From Dipteronia dyeriana (taxonomy: Eukaryota; Streptophyta; Magnoliopsida; Sapindales; Sapindaceae): DNA of 64,000 bases. The stretch lies in contig CM065299.1 of NCBI GenBank assembly GCA_032871835.1, forward strand, positions 77,836,204 to 77,900,203, read 5' to 3'. Below, in pieces: positions 22,110 to 33,613 of this stretch. The translations under genes were made by a program, and so were the position numbers. Under the pieces are notes generated by a model, which had not been told where the DNA came from, made no database searches, and was given only the letters and a program-made list of their open reading frames with translations. Position 1 is the first letter of the stretch; the number at the start of each line of letters is the position of its first letter.

Positions 22110-22142
22110 CTGGTTAAGCAACCACAGCTAGTTCGTGAAGCA

Positions 22143-23400
22143 ATGGCATCCGACAACGAAGTTGCTGCTAGAGCGGAAGAGCAAGGGCGTGGACGTGATG
22201 AGCAACGATCCCACGCCAAGCGGAGTAAGTCCAAGGGTCCATCCACGGATGCCTTGGAAAATCGGATTGTTGGCTTGGAGGAAGCTGTATCAGGGATGGA
22301 GTCTACCTTGAGTGACGTTGCCGACCGTCTTGATTGCATGGAGACGGACTATGGTGAAATCACTCAAGCAACCAAGTCTACCATCCACGAGTTCCAAAAG
22401 AGCCTCAAAGAGGACCTCACACGTGAGTTCCGCAACATCCGCAGCTTTGTAGAACAAGAGTTGCGGGCTATATGCTCGGAAGTGTCCGATGTTCGCACTG
22501 AATGGGCTACGCACAAAACCAGCCCAACCGTTGGCTTTACTGCCACCTCTAGCACTAGCACATTGAGTGCCATTCAAGTGCCCAAGCCAGCAACATACCA
22601 TGGTACTCGCAATGCCACAGAGGTCGAAAACTTCCTTTTTGGTCTTGAACAATATTTTGAGTCCAAGGGTGCTCGTGACGATGCTACCAAAATCGCAAAC
22701 GCACCCACATTTCTTTGGGATGCCGCTCAACTATGGTGGAGACGTAAGCATGGCGACATGGGCAAAGGCATCAACCCCATCAATACATGGGAAGAGTTCA
22801 AGAAGGAACTCAAAAGACAATTCTGTCACACAAATGCGGAGAAAAAGGCCCGAGGCCGTCTTCGTCGATTGAAGCAAACGGGTAGCATTAGGGATTACGT
22901 CAAGGAGTTCACTACCCTTTCTCTTGAAATCGAAGACATGTCCGAGAAAGATTCGCTTTTCTACTTCATGGATGGTCTGAAGGATTGAGCAAGGGTGGAG
23001 CTAGAAAGGAGAAATGTGCAAGACCTAAACACCGCTATTGCCGAAACTGAAGCACTCACCGATTACTCCACCCAATCGAAAGAAAAGAAGGTTAACCAAG
23101 GCAAAAGTGGGGGAGATAGATCCGGGCAGAAGAACTAAGGCCGCAAGGATGAGGGACAACGAAAGTCTTTCAACTCGGATAGACGTAAGCCTAACGGAGG
23201 TAAGTCCGAAGCCCCCTAAGCCTAAGTCTCCTTGTTTCATTTGTGACGGACCGTATTGGGTGAAAGATTGTCCTAAGCGGAAAACCCTTAATGCCATAAT
23301 GTCTCAACACGAAGAAAGCCAAGATGGAGGACACGAGACAGGCATGGGGTCACTCAGGCAGCTTGGTGCACTTAAGAGCAACAGTGCCCCGTCAACTTCC
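22143..23400 (+). pseudogene. Chromovirus gag with altered zinc knuckle
   Basis: From the ATG at 22143 an open frame of 281 codons gives an acidic N-terminal coiled region, then the retrotransposon gag domain (TYHGTRNATEVENFLFGLEQY near 22595-22655; QLWWRRKHGDMG near 22728; FKKELKRQFCHTNAEKKAR near 22798-22855; DYVKEFTTLSLEIEDMSEKD near 22895-22950). It stops at TGA 22986-22988, where the family has a Trp (DWARVELERR). A second stop is at 23136. A one-base insertion in the GCCCCCTAAG tract near 23213 shifts the frame. The knuckle reads [13 protein letters not shown] (23231-23270): the zinc-binding His of Cys-x2-Cys-x3-His-x4-Cys is Tyr. Confidence 0.9.
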
Positions 23401-25338
23401 ACCAAGAAATGGCTCATGTTCGTAAATGCCTCAATCAATGGCAAAGCTGTCCATGCAATGCTAGATACGGGGGCAACTCATAACTTTGTCTCCATAGACA
23501 AGGCCAAGAAGCTAAGCCTCAATATCACCAGTGGAGGAGGCACGATCAAGGCTGTCAACTCACCGGCAAAACCAATCGCAGGCATTGCCAAGGCTGTTCC
23601 AGTTGGCCTTGGAACCTGGAGTGGAAGACTTGATTTCTTTGTCGTACCCATGGACGACTTCCAAGTGGTGTTAGGCATGAAATTCTTCGATCAGGTGCAT
23701 GCCTTCCCCTTCCCAGCAGGGAACTCCCTCAGCATCCTTGATGGGAGCAAGACTTGCATGGTCCCAGTGGAACTCACAACCAAGGCAGAGTCCAAAGCGT
23801 TGTCCGCCCTGCAGTTCAAGAGGGGATTGAAGAAGGATCCTAGCTTCCTAGCCACCCTCCGGGAACCCAACGATGGAGAAGACCAAATCACTTCCCCAAA
23901 TCCGATGCCGGCCAAGGTCCGAGACATTCTTGGAGAATACAAGAACGTTATGCCAAAAGAGCTTCCGAAAAAGCTCCCACCTAGGCGAGAGGTGGATCAT
24001 CAGATTGAGTTGGAGCCCGGTGCCAAGCCTCCCGCCATGGCGCCTTATCGCATGGCACCACCAGAATTGGAGGAGCTTCGTAAGCAACTCCAAGACTTGC
24101 TCGACTCGGGCTACATTCGGCCCTCCAAAGCCCCATATGGTGCTCCGGTCCTATTTCAGAAAAAGAAAGATGGGACGCTCCGCATGTGCATCGACTATCG
24201 GGCTTTGAACAAGATCTCCATCAAGAACAAGTACCCGATACCTTTGATAGCTGATCTCTTTGACCAGCTAGGCAAGGCGTGCTACTTCTCCAAGCTGGAT
24301 CTTCGATCAGGATACTATCAGGTGTTCATTGCGGTCGGAGATGAACCCAAGACGGCATGTGTGACAAGATATGGTGCTTTCGAATTCCTAGTCATGCCAT
24401 TTGGCCTCACCAACGCACCAGCCACGTTCTGCACTCTTATGAACAAACTCTTCCATCCTTTCCTAGATCGGTTCGTGGTAGTGTACTTGGATGACATTGT
24501 GGTGTATAGCCAGACACTCGATGAGCATGTCCAACACCTCAAGCAAGTCTTCCAAGTACTTCGGGAGAACGAGCTCTACGTCAAGTTGGAGAAATGCTCA
24601 TTTGGCCAACGAGAGGTGGAGTTCTTTGGCCATCGGATACGGGATGGGAAGCTTATGATGGATGGTGCCAAGGTGAAGGCAGTGCAAGAGTGGGAACCCC
24701 CCACCAAAGTACCGGGGTTGAGATCGTTCCTGGGGCTAGTCAACTATTATCGGCGGTTCATTCAAGGCTATTCTGCCAAAGCCGCCCCATTGACGGACAT
24801 GCTCAAGAAGGATAAGGCATGGCAATGGTCTGACAAGTGCCAACTTGCGTTCGAAGAGTTGAAGAAGGCCATCTCAGAAGAACCAGTACTTGTCCTCCCT
24901 GACCACACCAAGGCATTTGAGGTGCTTACAGATGCCTCAGACTTTGCTATTGGAGGTGTCCTTATGCAGGAAGGCCGTCCAATTGCCTTTGAAAGCCGCA
25001 AGTTAAACGACACGGAACGGTGATACACTGTCCAAGAAAAGGAGATGACTGCCATCATCCACTGCCTTAGAGTTTGGCGACACTACTTGCTTGGAGCCAC
25101 CTTCGTCATAATGACTGACAATGTTGCAACAAGCTACTTTCAGACACAAAAGAAGCTTAGCCCCAAGCAAGCACGATGGCAAGATTTCCTAGCAGAGTTC
25201 GACTATCGACTTGAGTACAAGCCAGGTAAGGCCAATGTTGTGGCCGATGCACTCAGTCGGAAAGCAGAGCTTGCAACATTGAGTGCAAGTCAACCGCGAA
25301 GCACTCTGATCACCCGCATCAAGGAAGGTCTACAATAA
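23401..25338 (+). pseudogene. Chromovirus pol part 1: protease, RT, RNase H
   Basis: A long frame open to 25020 contains the protease centre [13 protein letters not shown] (23455-23495), RT blocks [20 protein letters not shown] (24010-24070), [20 protein letters not shown] (24181-24240), [23 protein letters not shown] and the catalytic YLDD in [11 protein letters not shown] (24478-24510). RNase H begins at [20 protein letters not shown] (24918-24975). A TGA at 25021-25023 follows LNDTER. The frame then continues as YTVQEKEMTAIIHCLRVWRHYL, MTDN and ADALSRKAEL, to a TAA at 25336-25338. Most catalytic residues are intact. The TGA is one base from CGA (Arg), as would result from cytosine deamination. 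Confidence 0.93.
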
Positions 25339-25386
25339 GATCCTCTAGCCAGGAACCTGATCAAGCTAGCCAACGAAGGGAAGACA

Positions 25387-26775
25387 ATGCGATTTTGGCT
25401 AGACGACGGAGTCCTCCTCACTACCGGAGATCGAGTATATGTGCCTAAGTGGGGTAACCTCCGGAAGGAAATCATTAAAGAGTGCCATGATTCCAAGTGG
25501 GCTGGTCACCCAGGAATGACACGCACATTGGCGCTCCTCCAAAACTCATACTATTGGCCTCAGATGCGGGATGATGTCGACGCTTATGTGCGGACCTGCC
25601 TGGTTTGCCAACAAGACAAAGTCGAACAACAACGTCCAGCAGGGTTACTTGAACTCCTACCTATAGCTGGTAGACCATGGGAGAGCGTCTCTATGGACTT
25701 TATTTACGCACTCCCGAAATCCGAAAGGTGTGGGAGCATCATGGTGGTAATCGATCGGTTCAGCAAGTATGCCACCTTCATACCTGCCCCTAGGGATTGT
25801 ACAGCCGAGGAAGCTGCCCGCCTCTTCCTCAAACATGTTGTGAAGCTATGGGGAGTTCCACAGAGTATAGTCAGTGATCGTGACCCACTATTCCCCGGGA
25901 GGTTTTGGACGGAGCTCTTCAAGATGTTGGGGACAGATCTAAACTTCTCAACTAGCTTCCATCCCCAAAGTGACGGGCAAACTGAGCGCTTCAATGGGCT
26001 ATTGGAGCTATACTTGAGGCATTACGTAAGCGCTCATCAACAAGATTGGGCAAAGTTGCTTGATGTTGCCCAGTTCTCTTTCAACCTTCAAAGGAGTGAG
26101 GCTACCGGCAAGAGCCCATTCGAGATAGTCATGGGGCAACAACCAATGACCCCCCAAGCCATTGCCTCAACCTATGGAGGAAAGAGCCCCGCGGCTCACA
26201 AGCTCGCTAGAGAGTGGCATGAAGAAGCCGATATCACGCGAGCTTGCTTAGACAAAGCCGTCCGGAAAATGAAGAAATGGGCGGATACAAGGAGGAGACA
26301 CTTGGAGTTTAATGAAGGGGACTTGGTGCTTATCAAACTGCTACCCCAACAGTTCAAGGCACTACGCCGAGTGCACAAGGGGTTGGTGAGAAAATATGAA
26401 GGCCCATTTCCTGTCATCAAACGAGTAGGCAAGGTCTCCTACCAAGTCCAACTTCCACCAAGACTCAAGATCCATCCAGTCTTCCATGTAAGTTTCCTTG
26501 AGCCATACCATGCAGATATGGAAGACCCCAGCAGAGGAGAGTCTAAACGGGCGCCAACTGCCGTAGTCACCGCATTCGACAAAGACGTGGAGTGCATACT
26601 GGCGGACCACGTGATTCGGAGAAGAAGTGTCCCAAATTACACAGAGTACTTGGTGAAATGGAAGAACCTCCCCGATAGCGAAACGAGTTGGGAAAGAGGG
26701 GATACACTTTGGCAATTCGCCGAGCAAATCCAACGATACAAGGATGAAGGCGCGACGGGGACGTCGCGAGCTTAA
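25387..26775 (+). pseudogene. Chromovirus pol part 2: integrase with C-terminal chromodomain
   Basis: The 462-codon open frame carries the His2-Cys2 zinc finger (HDSKWAGHPGMTRTL to CLVCQQDK, 25485-25620), and the DDE core with Asp in MDFIYALP (25696), Asp in SDRDPLF (25875) and Glu in SDGQTERFNG (25970-26000). The GPFPVIKRVGKVSYQVQLP block and HPVFHVSFLEPYH mark the C-terminal domain. The last part, ECILADHVIRRRSVPNYTEYLVKWKNLPDSETSWE (26596-26700), is a chromodomain with the aromatic residues Tyr, Trp and Trp in place. In the family it guides integration to marked chromatin. This segment has no internal stop and is preserved, but it lies downstream of two stops. Confidence 0.93.
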
Positions 26776-26786
26776 GTGGGGGAGGA
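26774..26786 (+). promoter_or_regulatory. Chromovirus polypurine tract
   Basis: AAGTGGGGGAGGA directly precedes the 3' LTR and is the expected plus-strand primer. The stop of the integrase frame (TAA, 26773-26775) overlaps its start. Confidence 0.9.
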
Positions 26787-27272
26787 TGTCACGGCCCACC
26801 CAATTTTGATCCAAGGAGCCCAAACAAAGCCCAAAGTTAGGCACAAGTCCTTGTAAGATTCTAGAGTCTTCTCTACTCATCTAGCAAGGTCAACCTTGGA
26901 AGACTCTAGTAACATTCTAGAACTCTCTTGTAAATATCTAGGGTTATGAATACTTGTAGAGAAACCTAAATACATGTAGAACATTCTGGAGACTCAATCT
27001 CCTAGAGTAGTCTAGAACATTCATTGAGGAGGTGAACCACTATAAATAGGTAGCCCATCTCATTTGTAAGGCATCCAAGCCAAGAATACTCAAAGCATTG
27101 TAAAGCTTTCTCATAGCAATACACTTTGCCTTATTTTCCTACAAAGCTCTTTTAGTCCTTCTCTAGTCTCTCTAGCCTTTGAGAGTGATCAAGCAAGGCT
27201 TACTTAGCAATCTCGCCCAGAAATTGTCTAAGTGCCGCACGGGTTAGCTGCGCAAACTTTAACCCCGTGACA
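26787..27272 (+). repeat. Chromovirus 3' LTR
   Basis: It has the same length, 486 bp, as the 5' LTR, with TATAAATA at 27041-27048. It ends CCGTGACA and is followed by TATG, which also precedes the 5' LTR. Confidence 0.95.
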
Positions 27273-27585
27273 TATGGCTGTAGAAAAAAAAGAAGATATT
27301 ATGGGCTGTGGCTGTGAGACACATTTGTTTAATTAACTAATTAACTTTTATGTGACTTATGTTTTGACTTTTGAATGAATTATGTTTTTAGTTTTTCAAA
27401 TTTATATTTGTTTAAAATATATATATATATATATAATTTTAATTGACGTATCCTGTCGTGGTCGTGTCCGTGTCCTAGTTTTTTTGAAATTTACTGTATC
27501 CCCGTATTGTATCGTATCGTACCGTATCCATGTGTCCGTGTCCGTGTCCGTGTCCGTGTCCGTGTCCGTGCTTCATAGGTTATTA

Positions 27586-28099
27586 GAAACCCTGTCATAT
27601 GAAGTTACTTGACCAAAGTTAGGTCAATAGACTCAATATAGCTTGGGTTAATAAGCAGTCCTGGTCAAATTAGAGAAACTGGGTTAGCAATAATGCGTCC
27701 GAGTTTAGCGCAACCAAAAGCAAATAGGCAGCTGACAAATGGCCGTGACCAATTGCACCAGCATGGTCATAACTAAGTCGGTTAGCCCGACGTACAATCC
27801 GAGATAACTCGTGTCAGCAACCAAGGGAGATTTGCGCTAGGCGAGAGGATGTGATCGCAACCGAGACAATTAACTTAGGCGTGACTCGACATGCATATTT
27901 CAAGTTAATAAGCGGTCATAATCATTCATAAACCATTCAATTTTTAGATAACTATTATTACTAGTTTAGAGCCTTGGTTATCACTAATGCGCAGTGGGAC
28001 GACCAAATCATATCAAGTCACTAGTTTGTGCAGAAACAGTAAAAAGAATAAAGTTCAATTTATTTATAAAATAGAGCAATTACAAGGCAGCGGTTACAT
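27586..28099 (+). other. TatA spacer between hAT-2 and the antisense frame
   Basis: No gene is seen. Loosely repeated words (TTGGTTA, CTAATGCG, AAGCGGTCATAA and AAGCAGTCCTGGT) suggest old, diverged tandem repeats, which are common in this part of Tat elements. Confidence 0.5.
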
Positions 28100-29154
28100 T
28101 GATAGTGAAGCAAGAGACTCTTAAACATCTGGAGAGTCGGAAGGACCTCCGGGCCCAGAAATGCCAGGAGGGAGATCACCACCACAGTCTTGGCTCAAGT
28201 CTTCGAAATCCGGTAAAGTGATCCCCGGGCTCATCGGCTATGAAGGAAGAATAGTCCATACCTAGCAAAGGGCCAACATCAGCCCCTTTGGTTTAAGCGC
28301 CGCTTTCGTCTTTGGCATGAAAAATCACTAGAGAAGACTTTGAAGGAAGCTCTAGGTGCATGGGGTGAGGATCCTTCCCAATGGACCTCCAGTAGGCCCC
28401 TCAGTGAATCCTTTGATTCCTTATGGCTTCCAGAGACTCATCCTTGTATCTCTTGATAGTTCTATCCCATTTACGGCGATCCTTTGAGGAACTCCCCTTA
28501 CCCCCGAAGAAAGCCCGAGCTGTGGTCAGCTCCCTTTCGAATTCCCTTAGCATGATAGCATCAAAAGCTGAGGATCGTTTGTAGCGGTCCAAGTTCTGGA
28601 CTTTATGGGCCGACCTAGCTTCCTGAGAAAACACCTCCATACTAACTTGCTACTGCTATAAGTCCTTGGCCAGATGCTCATAGTGGATCCGAGCCTTCTC
28701 AGATGCCTGCAGTGTTTCAAGCATGGTCTGTCGGGCAGAGGTAAGGGTGTCTTGGGCAAGCCGGGTCTCCTCCTAGGATTTTTCGCTGCCGTTTCAGCCA
28801 TGATGGCCCTCGACTCAAGTTGAGCACTCTGCAACTTCGCTTTGGCGACACTCTTCTCTAACGCAACATTTCGCGTGGTAAGTTGCCTAAAGGTTGCCTT
28901 ATCTGTAGAAGCCCTACCCTGGACGTTGACTATAGTCTTCCTTAGGACAATCTCAGTCGTATCATGGGCCTTCAGCTGCTCGTATTACTTAGCTTTAGAA
29001 GCGTTGGCAGAGGAAGACTTGAGGGCATTATCTTTTTCAGTAAGAGCCTTCTTCAACTAAGATATCTCAGCAGCCTGCCTTTTTTGATCAGTTAAGGCTC
29101 GGGTCAGCTCTTCCACCGCCTGAATAAAAGGGGGTAAGAGAGAAAATGGAGAGT
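28100..29154 (-). pseudogene. TatA antisense frame, C-terminal part
   Basis: On the strand opposite to gag-pol, fragments read as a charged, probably coiled protein: ELTTARAFFGGKGSSSKDRRKW (28465-28530), RYKDESLEAIRN, and further down GADVGPLLGMDYSSF with ADEPGDHFTGF (28190-28290). Stops and frame changes are present. The same antisense protein continues beyond the hAT-3 insertion at 30984. Antisense additional frames between pol and the 3' LTR are known in some Tat retrotransposons. Its function is unknown. Confidence 0.6.
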
Positions 29155-29162
29155 ATGCAAGT

Positions 29163-30975
29163 TAGGGGTGGGCACGGTTCGATTCGATTCGATTTTGGGT
29201 AAAATCGAATTGAACCTAAAATTTTTCTATTCATCCAAAATTGAACCGGATTGAACCTAATAAGAATGTGAACCGGATTGAATTAAACTGAATTTGATCG
29301 ATTCGATTCGGTTCGAATCAATTAGGTTTTGAGCCTAATGGGCCGGCTAACTTAATGGGTCTTTTCAACTTGTTTTTAACATTATTTGGCTGTTTGATAC
29401 TTATTTTGACTATTTGAATAGCCCAAAAAAAAATACAAAAAAAAAAAAACCAAACCAAACCTAATTTAAAAAAAATAAAATTATATCAGTTAAAAACTTA
29501 AAATCATATTACATAATAATAAGTTAATAATAAATTCATTCCAAACTCCAAACTAATAGTTCAAAATACAGTTAATAAGAATACATTACATAATAATATC
29601 TCCCAAAAAATAAATAATCCAACTCGAAATTAAAATTACGACTAGTTGAGTAGTCAACTAAAATAACATTTTAATTTTAGTTTCCACACAACATTCCACA
29701 ATCCACAAGAAAAAATGCATTCCATTTTATCACTCGACCAACTGTCTGCAAATTAAAAAAAATAAAAATTATATATCCATTTGTCACTCAAATGCATAAG
29801 AATCACCGCAATGCTTATATCTAGATCTTTTATCCCTCACTTTAGTGACATTCTTCAAAATGAATCCAACAATCTGATTTTTTTTTCCTTTCCTACCACC
29901 TACCCGTTTACCCTTCTCTGATACCTTCCCTTTTCCAATGGAGCTTGAATTCTCTATGATTTTCGGACCCAATTCACTAACTTCCACTGAACCCACATTA
30001 GGATCAATCTCCATCTATTAACAATTTCAAATACAAAGAAATAATAAGAATTTACACAGATTATACACAAATTATATATATATATATACATACATATTGA
30101 TCTTATACATAGATTATACCCATACCCAGCGCATCAGTTTTGTTTTGAAAGGCTGTATTCCTGTAATATTATTGAAACAAAAACCAGAGGAACAAAACCC
30201 ATACCCAGCGCATCCGTTTTGTGTACACTACGGAATTAAACCACAAACACTAACAAGACGGATCGAAATCTGATTGTAGAAATCTAATCGAATTCAACCC
30301 ATCTGACTTAGAATTAGACAGATCGAAAGCTAGACAGAGAAGGGATTTTTAAACCACAAACACTAACAAATCAAGCTTGGTTAACCCACAAATCAACAAA
30401 TCAAACACTAACAAATCAACAAATCAGTTTAGGACCAGTTTAAGAAGAATAAACTAACTAAATCAAAATTTACCTTTGCCTTGTTCAAGCAGATCGGAGA
30501 GTTGAAGAAGAGTAATTCAGATGAGCTGAAGCTGGAAGGTTGGTGAATGGCGATGAAGACGACCATTGAAACAAAAACAAAATATTAGGGTTCGTGGGTT
30601 AACAACATTACGGTAATATTTTATGATTCAAAGAAAATTAAAAGAAGAAGAGAAATTGACAAACCTTGTAGTTGTAGGAGCAGATCGGATGTTGAGGAAT
30701 TGAGAAAGAGAGCAGTTCGAACGTGTTGAGAAGGCTGGTCGTGAGTCCAGAGAGAAGTTGAACTTGGCTGATGCTGCTGGTCGTGTAAGTGGAGAGTAAA
30801 GAAGAAAATATTATGTTTTTTTTTTACTTATATACCCGGTTTATTCGGTTCAAACCCGTTTGAACTGAAAATCAATTCTATTTTCAAGTTTTAAACCGAA
30901 TTACTTTACAAATCGATTCAATTACCCTTTTTTCGGTTCGATTCGGTTCGAATCGTAACTTAATGCCCACCCATA
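29163..30975. mobile_element. hAT-3: non-autonomous hAT element in the TatA antisense frame
   Basis: The exact 8-bp repeat ATGCAAGT flanks it at 29155-29162 and 30976-30983. The ends TAGGGGTGGGCA and (reversed) TATGGGTGGGCA match at 11 of 12 positions. Subterminal arrays of GATTC/GGTTCGATTCG pentamers lie in both ends (29178-29200 and 30930-30955). Inside, an imperfect direct repeat (ACCCATACCCAGCGCATC at 30119-30136 and again near 30199-30216) and one transposase remnant remain. At 1,813 bp it is about half the size of a complete hAT. Confidence 0.9.
29784..30014 (-). pseudogene. N-terminal hAT transposase remnant in hAT-3
   Basis: From the ATG at 30014 a 76-codon frame gives a Gly/Lys-rich basic stretch and ends RSRYKHCGDSYAFE, which resembles the start of a BED zinc finger of plant hAT transposases (C-x2-C with KHCGKxYA wording; here only one Cys remains). 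The rest of the transposase is deleted. Both the position inside a hAT element and the protein wording support this. Confidence 0.55.
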
Positions 30976-30983
30976 ATGCAAGT

Positions 30984-33613
30984 AAAAGACTATGCAAAAA
31001 GCACTTACAAAAACTCCATTGTTAAAAAATCTTGTGGATCCGTTCAGAAGCAGCGGCATCCCTGGCTTCCCTCCAATACCTATCGCCAATATACCTTTCG
31101 CCAACCGACATTGATCGAAGCATGGAGAAGGGATCAGCTCGAGAATTGCTTGAGCGAGGGGGATTGGAAGACCTAAAATTTGGAGCATCTGGAATCGCTG
31201 ATGAAGTGGATCGGTCGTGGCTAGAGGCAGAAGTAGTCGGAGGCATCATTGGAAGGGTCGGGCAAGCATTGTTCGGCTTTTTTGAGACCACAACACTCTT
31301 ACCAGCCTGAGAGGCAGTTACAATAGCTTTGAAACTCTGCCCCTCAGGAGCTTGACCTTCACTTACACCATTCTTAGGGAGAGACCCTAGCGGTGTAAGA
31401 GGGGGAATATCCCCGGGCTAGATTGCTTAAGCATCCTCAACCGACTTAACTGTAGCACCAGTCCTTGAATTCAACATCGATCCAAGCACTTGCTCCTTTG
31501 AGACATCGAGCAAATCATCATAAATAAACTGCTCCTCCGAGTTAAACTCCCCATCATCAGAGTCAGAGTCGGTGAAGACTATCTGACGTTTGACAGAAAA
31601 CTCCACGGGGGCCTTCCCCGGACAATGTGTTGGGAGCTCTGTGGGGAAACGATCGGGTTGAATCTAAGAAGGCGAGGGACAAGTTGGAGGCATTGCTGCA
31701 TTGATGGCCATAGTTGATTCAGATGGGATGGAAGAAGACGTCGAAACCATCCGATCGCCCATTTTCTTCAACCGTTGCTCCCTTAGAATCAACTCAGTCC
31801 GGGTCCCCTGATCATCCTCCTCTTCTTCATCCAAAACAATGCGGTCAACCTCCAGTCGAGATGGCAACGGGTCAGCATCACTCAAAACCTCTGCCCTTCT
31901 ACGGATGGCCTTGGGGGCAGAAGATCCCTCCACTATTTTGGCCACCTTGTTGCCAAGGGTCTTGTCATCAGACTCAGTCATATGGGGCTCCTCCCGACTT
32001 CGCCTGTCCCTGGTGGACTTATCTTGGCTTGATCTCTTCCTACTGGACCGTTCAGGGTCAGATCCCACTGTGGAAGATTGCACCTGACCAGACCTATCTC
32101 TAGATGACCCCTTATGACCGCTTCGAGGGGGGGGGGGGGGGGGGGAGGATCACGATTGCTTACCACAACCCGGTCAACAGGAACCGTTGGGAAATCACGA
32201 TCGGACTCATGTACGTGCTCCACCAAGTAATGTTCTGAAGGAGCAATGCCTTGAGCTATTTGATCAGTAGCCACTATTTTACTCATTTGATCAAGGTTTT
32301 TAGCCTTTTTGGCGTACTCACCAGCGACAGTTCATATACTGAAAAGAAAGACATCACGGGAAATAATGAGCAAAAGATATAAGCAACAACCAGGAAGTTA
32401 AGAAATAGAGACTTACGACGCTTGCGTCTGGCGGATATCTTAGGAAAGAGTCCCAGGTCAATCAACTCATTCTCTAAATATAAGTTGCGGCAGTCCCTGA
32501 TCTCCCAAGGGGTCTGAGCCGCCTTAAAGATTGTGTCAGCCTGTTCCTTGGTTATAAGATGTGCAGTCTTGCTCCATAGCTCGGGGCTATAGAAATGCCT
32601 CAGGACACTGCTTTGGTTTAGCCGATGTGAAGGATCAGCCACCACGACCTCACCCTAGACTCCACTGACAAAGAATCAGCTGTTCTTCCAGTACTTGTTG
32701 GAGGAGGGAAACTCCCAGATGAACCTTTGTGGTCTTTATGCGTTTGCGGGGCAGACTTTTCCTTGTAACCGTGGGGAATCCAATTGCTCGGTGACATCGA
32801 TTGGAGATAGAAATTCCCTCCCGTATCAGACCAACCCAAAGTGTAAAAGTTGCGTATCTCTAGGGGGGTCAGGGGATATTTTTCCTCAATCTACTTCCAC
32901 AAATTCCATAAGCTGATCAACACTCGGTATGATTTGGGGGTCAACTGAGTAGGGGCAACACCCACATCTGCCAAGAACCGGGTGATGAAAGCCTGTAAGG
33001 GGAAAGTGACCCCAGAAGACAGCATGGCCTATATCAATAAGAGGCGGATTCCACACTGCGTGCTCGTCACTGCAGGACAATTGCACCGTCACTGCAGGAC
33101 AATTGCACCGAACGAGGGAGGTCGAACTGATCCCTAAACTTCATAAGTTCCTCGTGTGTCACCACATTTATCTCAGAGTCGAAGGTGCAAGGATGGTCCG
33201 CCGTTAATCTTAGCATGCAAGCCCACCGTTCCCTCAGGACATCTTTCATCTTCAACGTCTGTGAAACTATCTTTAAGTCATTCGCTAGACGAGTGGTTTC
33301 TAGAAGTTTGCCTTGGTGTCTTCGACATATCTGAATAAACACCAACAGAAGTGGAACCAAGAGGTTTAGTAGAGGAAGGAACAAACTCGGGGCGAGCCAT
33401 AGAATAATCTACATTCAAAGCGATTGGTTGAGATGAAGGAGTATAAGCATGAAAACGACCCCAAAGTATGAATTCAAGCCTAGCAATATTCTCATTATCA
33501 CCTACCTCAATGGCATGCATGAGAAGTTCGAAATATTGATAACAGAGAGTGGGGTCCATACCTGGAATATAAGCGAATGCAATTGAAACAAGTTTAAAAG
33601 TGGAGAAAAGCAA
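30984..33613 (-). pseudogene. TatA antisense frame, N-terminal part (plant 'putative gypsy type transposon' domain)
   Basis: From about 33613 the minus strand reads MLFSTFKLVSIAFAYIPGMD, ARLEFILWGRFHAY, then GVTFPLQAFITRFLADVGVAPTQL near 32955-33025, SYRVLISLWNLWK, and NFYTLGWSDTGGNFYLQSM near 32790-32850. This order resembles the plant domain known as 'putative gypsy type transposon' (Transposase_28, PF04195), from memory of the family. Downstream are a TADTIFKAAQTPWEIRDCRNL block (32475-32545), a Pro run from the G20 tract, and Ser/Glu-rich text (31664-32083). The frame changes several times; some gaps may be introns. Role unknown. Confidence 0.65.
32127..32146 (+). repeat. G20 homopolymer
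   Basis: Twenty guanines in a row; on the minus strand they encode a Pro run inside the antisense frame (RDPPPPP). Such a run is prone to slippage and to sequencing error. Confidence 0.9.

Larger units (their letters stand above)
21610..27272 (+). mobile_element. Chromovirus (Ty3/gypsy with chromodomain), young insertion
   Basis: Two 486-bp LTRs (21610-22095 and 26787-27272) begin TGTCACGG and end CCGTGA[T/C]A. Inside are a tRNA-Met primer site, gag, protease, RT, RNase H, integrase and a C-terminal chromodomain, then a polypurine tract. TATG directly flanks both sides. About eight LTR differences by eye (roughly 1.6 percent) make it the youngest datable element here. Five breaks in the reading frame show that it is nevertheless dead. 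The chromodomain and tRNA-Met primer place it among chromoviruses; a Galadriel-like lineage is my best guess from the chromodomain wording, not proven. Confidence 0.93.
19158..27577. mobile_element. hAT-2: hAT-like element with GTGTCC-repeat ends, carrying two nested elements
   Basis: The exact 8-bp direct repeat GGTTATTA (19150-19157 and 27578-27585) flanks the block. The ends share TGAAGCACG (left CCTCTGAAGCACG; right, reversed, TATGAAGCACGGACAC). Next to both ends are hexamer arrays of GGACAC/GTGTCC in inverted orientation (19197-19250 and 27527-27570). Without the nested Mutator-like element and chromovirus it is only about 1.1 kb and shows no transposase, so it is non-autonomous. A coding-like purine-rich zone at 19646-19855 is low complexity. 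Confidence 0.72.

Noticed and set aside
19158..27577. Helitron
   Set aside because: No TC start or CTRR end with hairpin; a target repeat and inverted ends fit hAT better.
27382..27612. 76-codon frame with Val-Ser repeats
   Set aside because: Translation of the GTGTCC hexamer array at the end of hAT-2.
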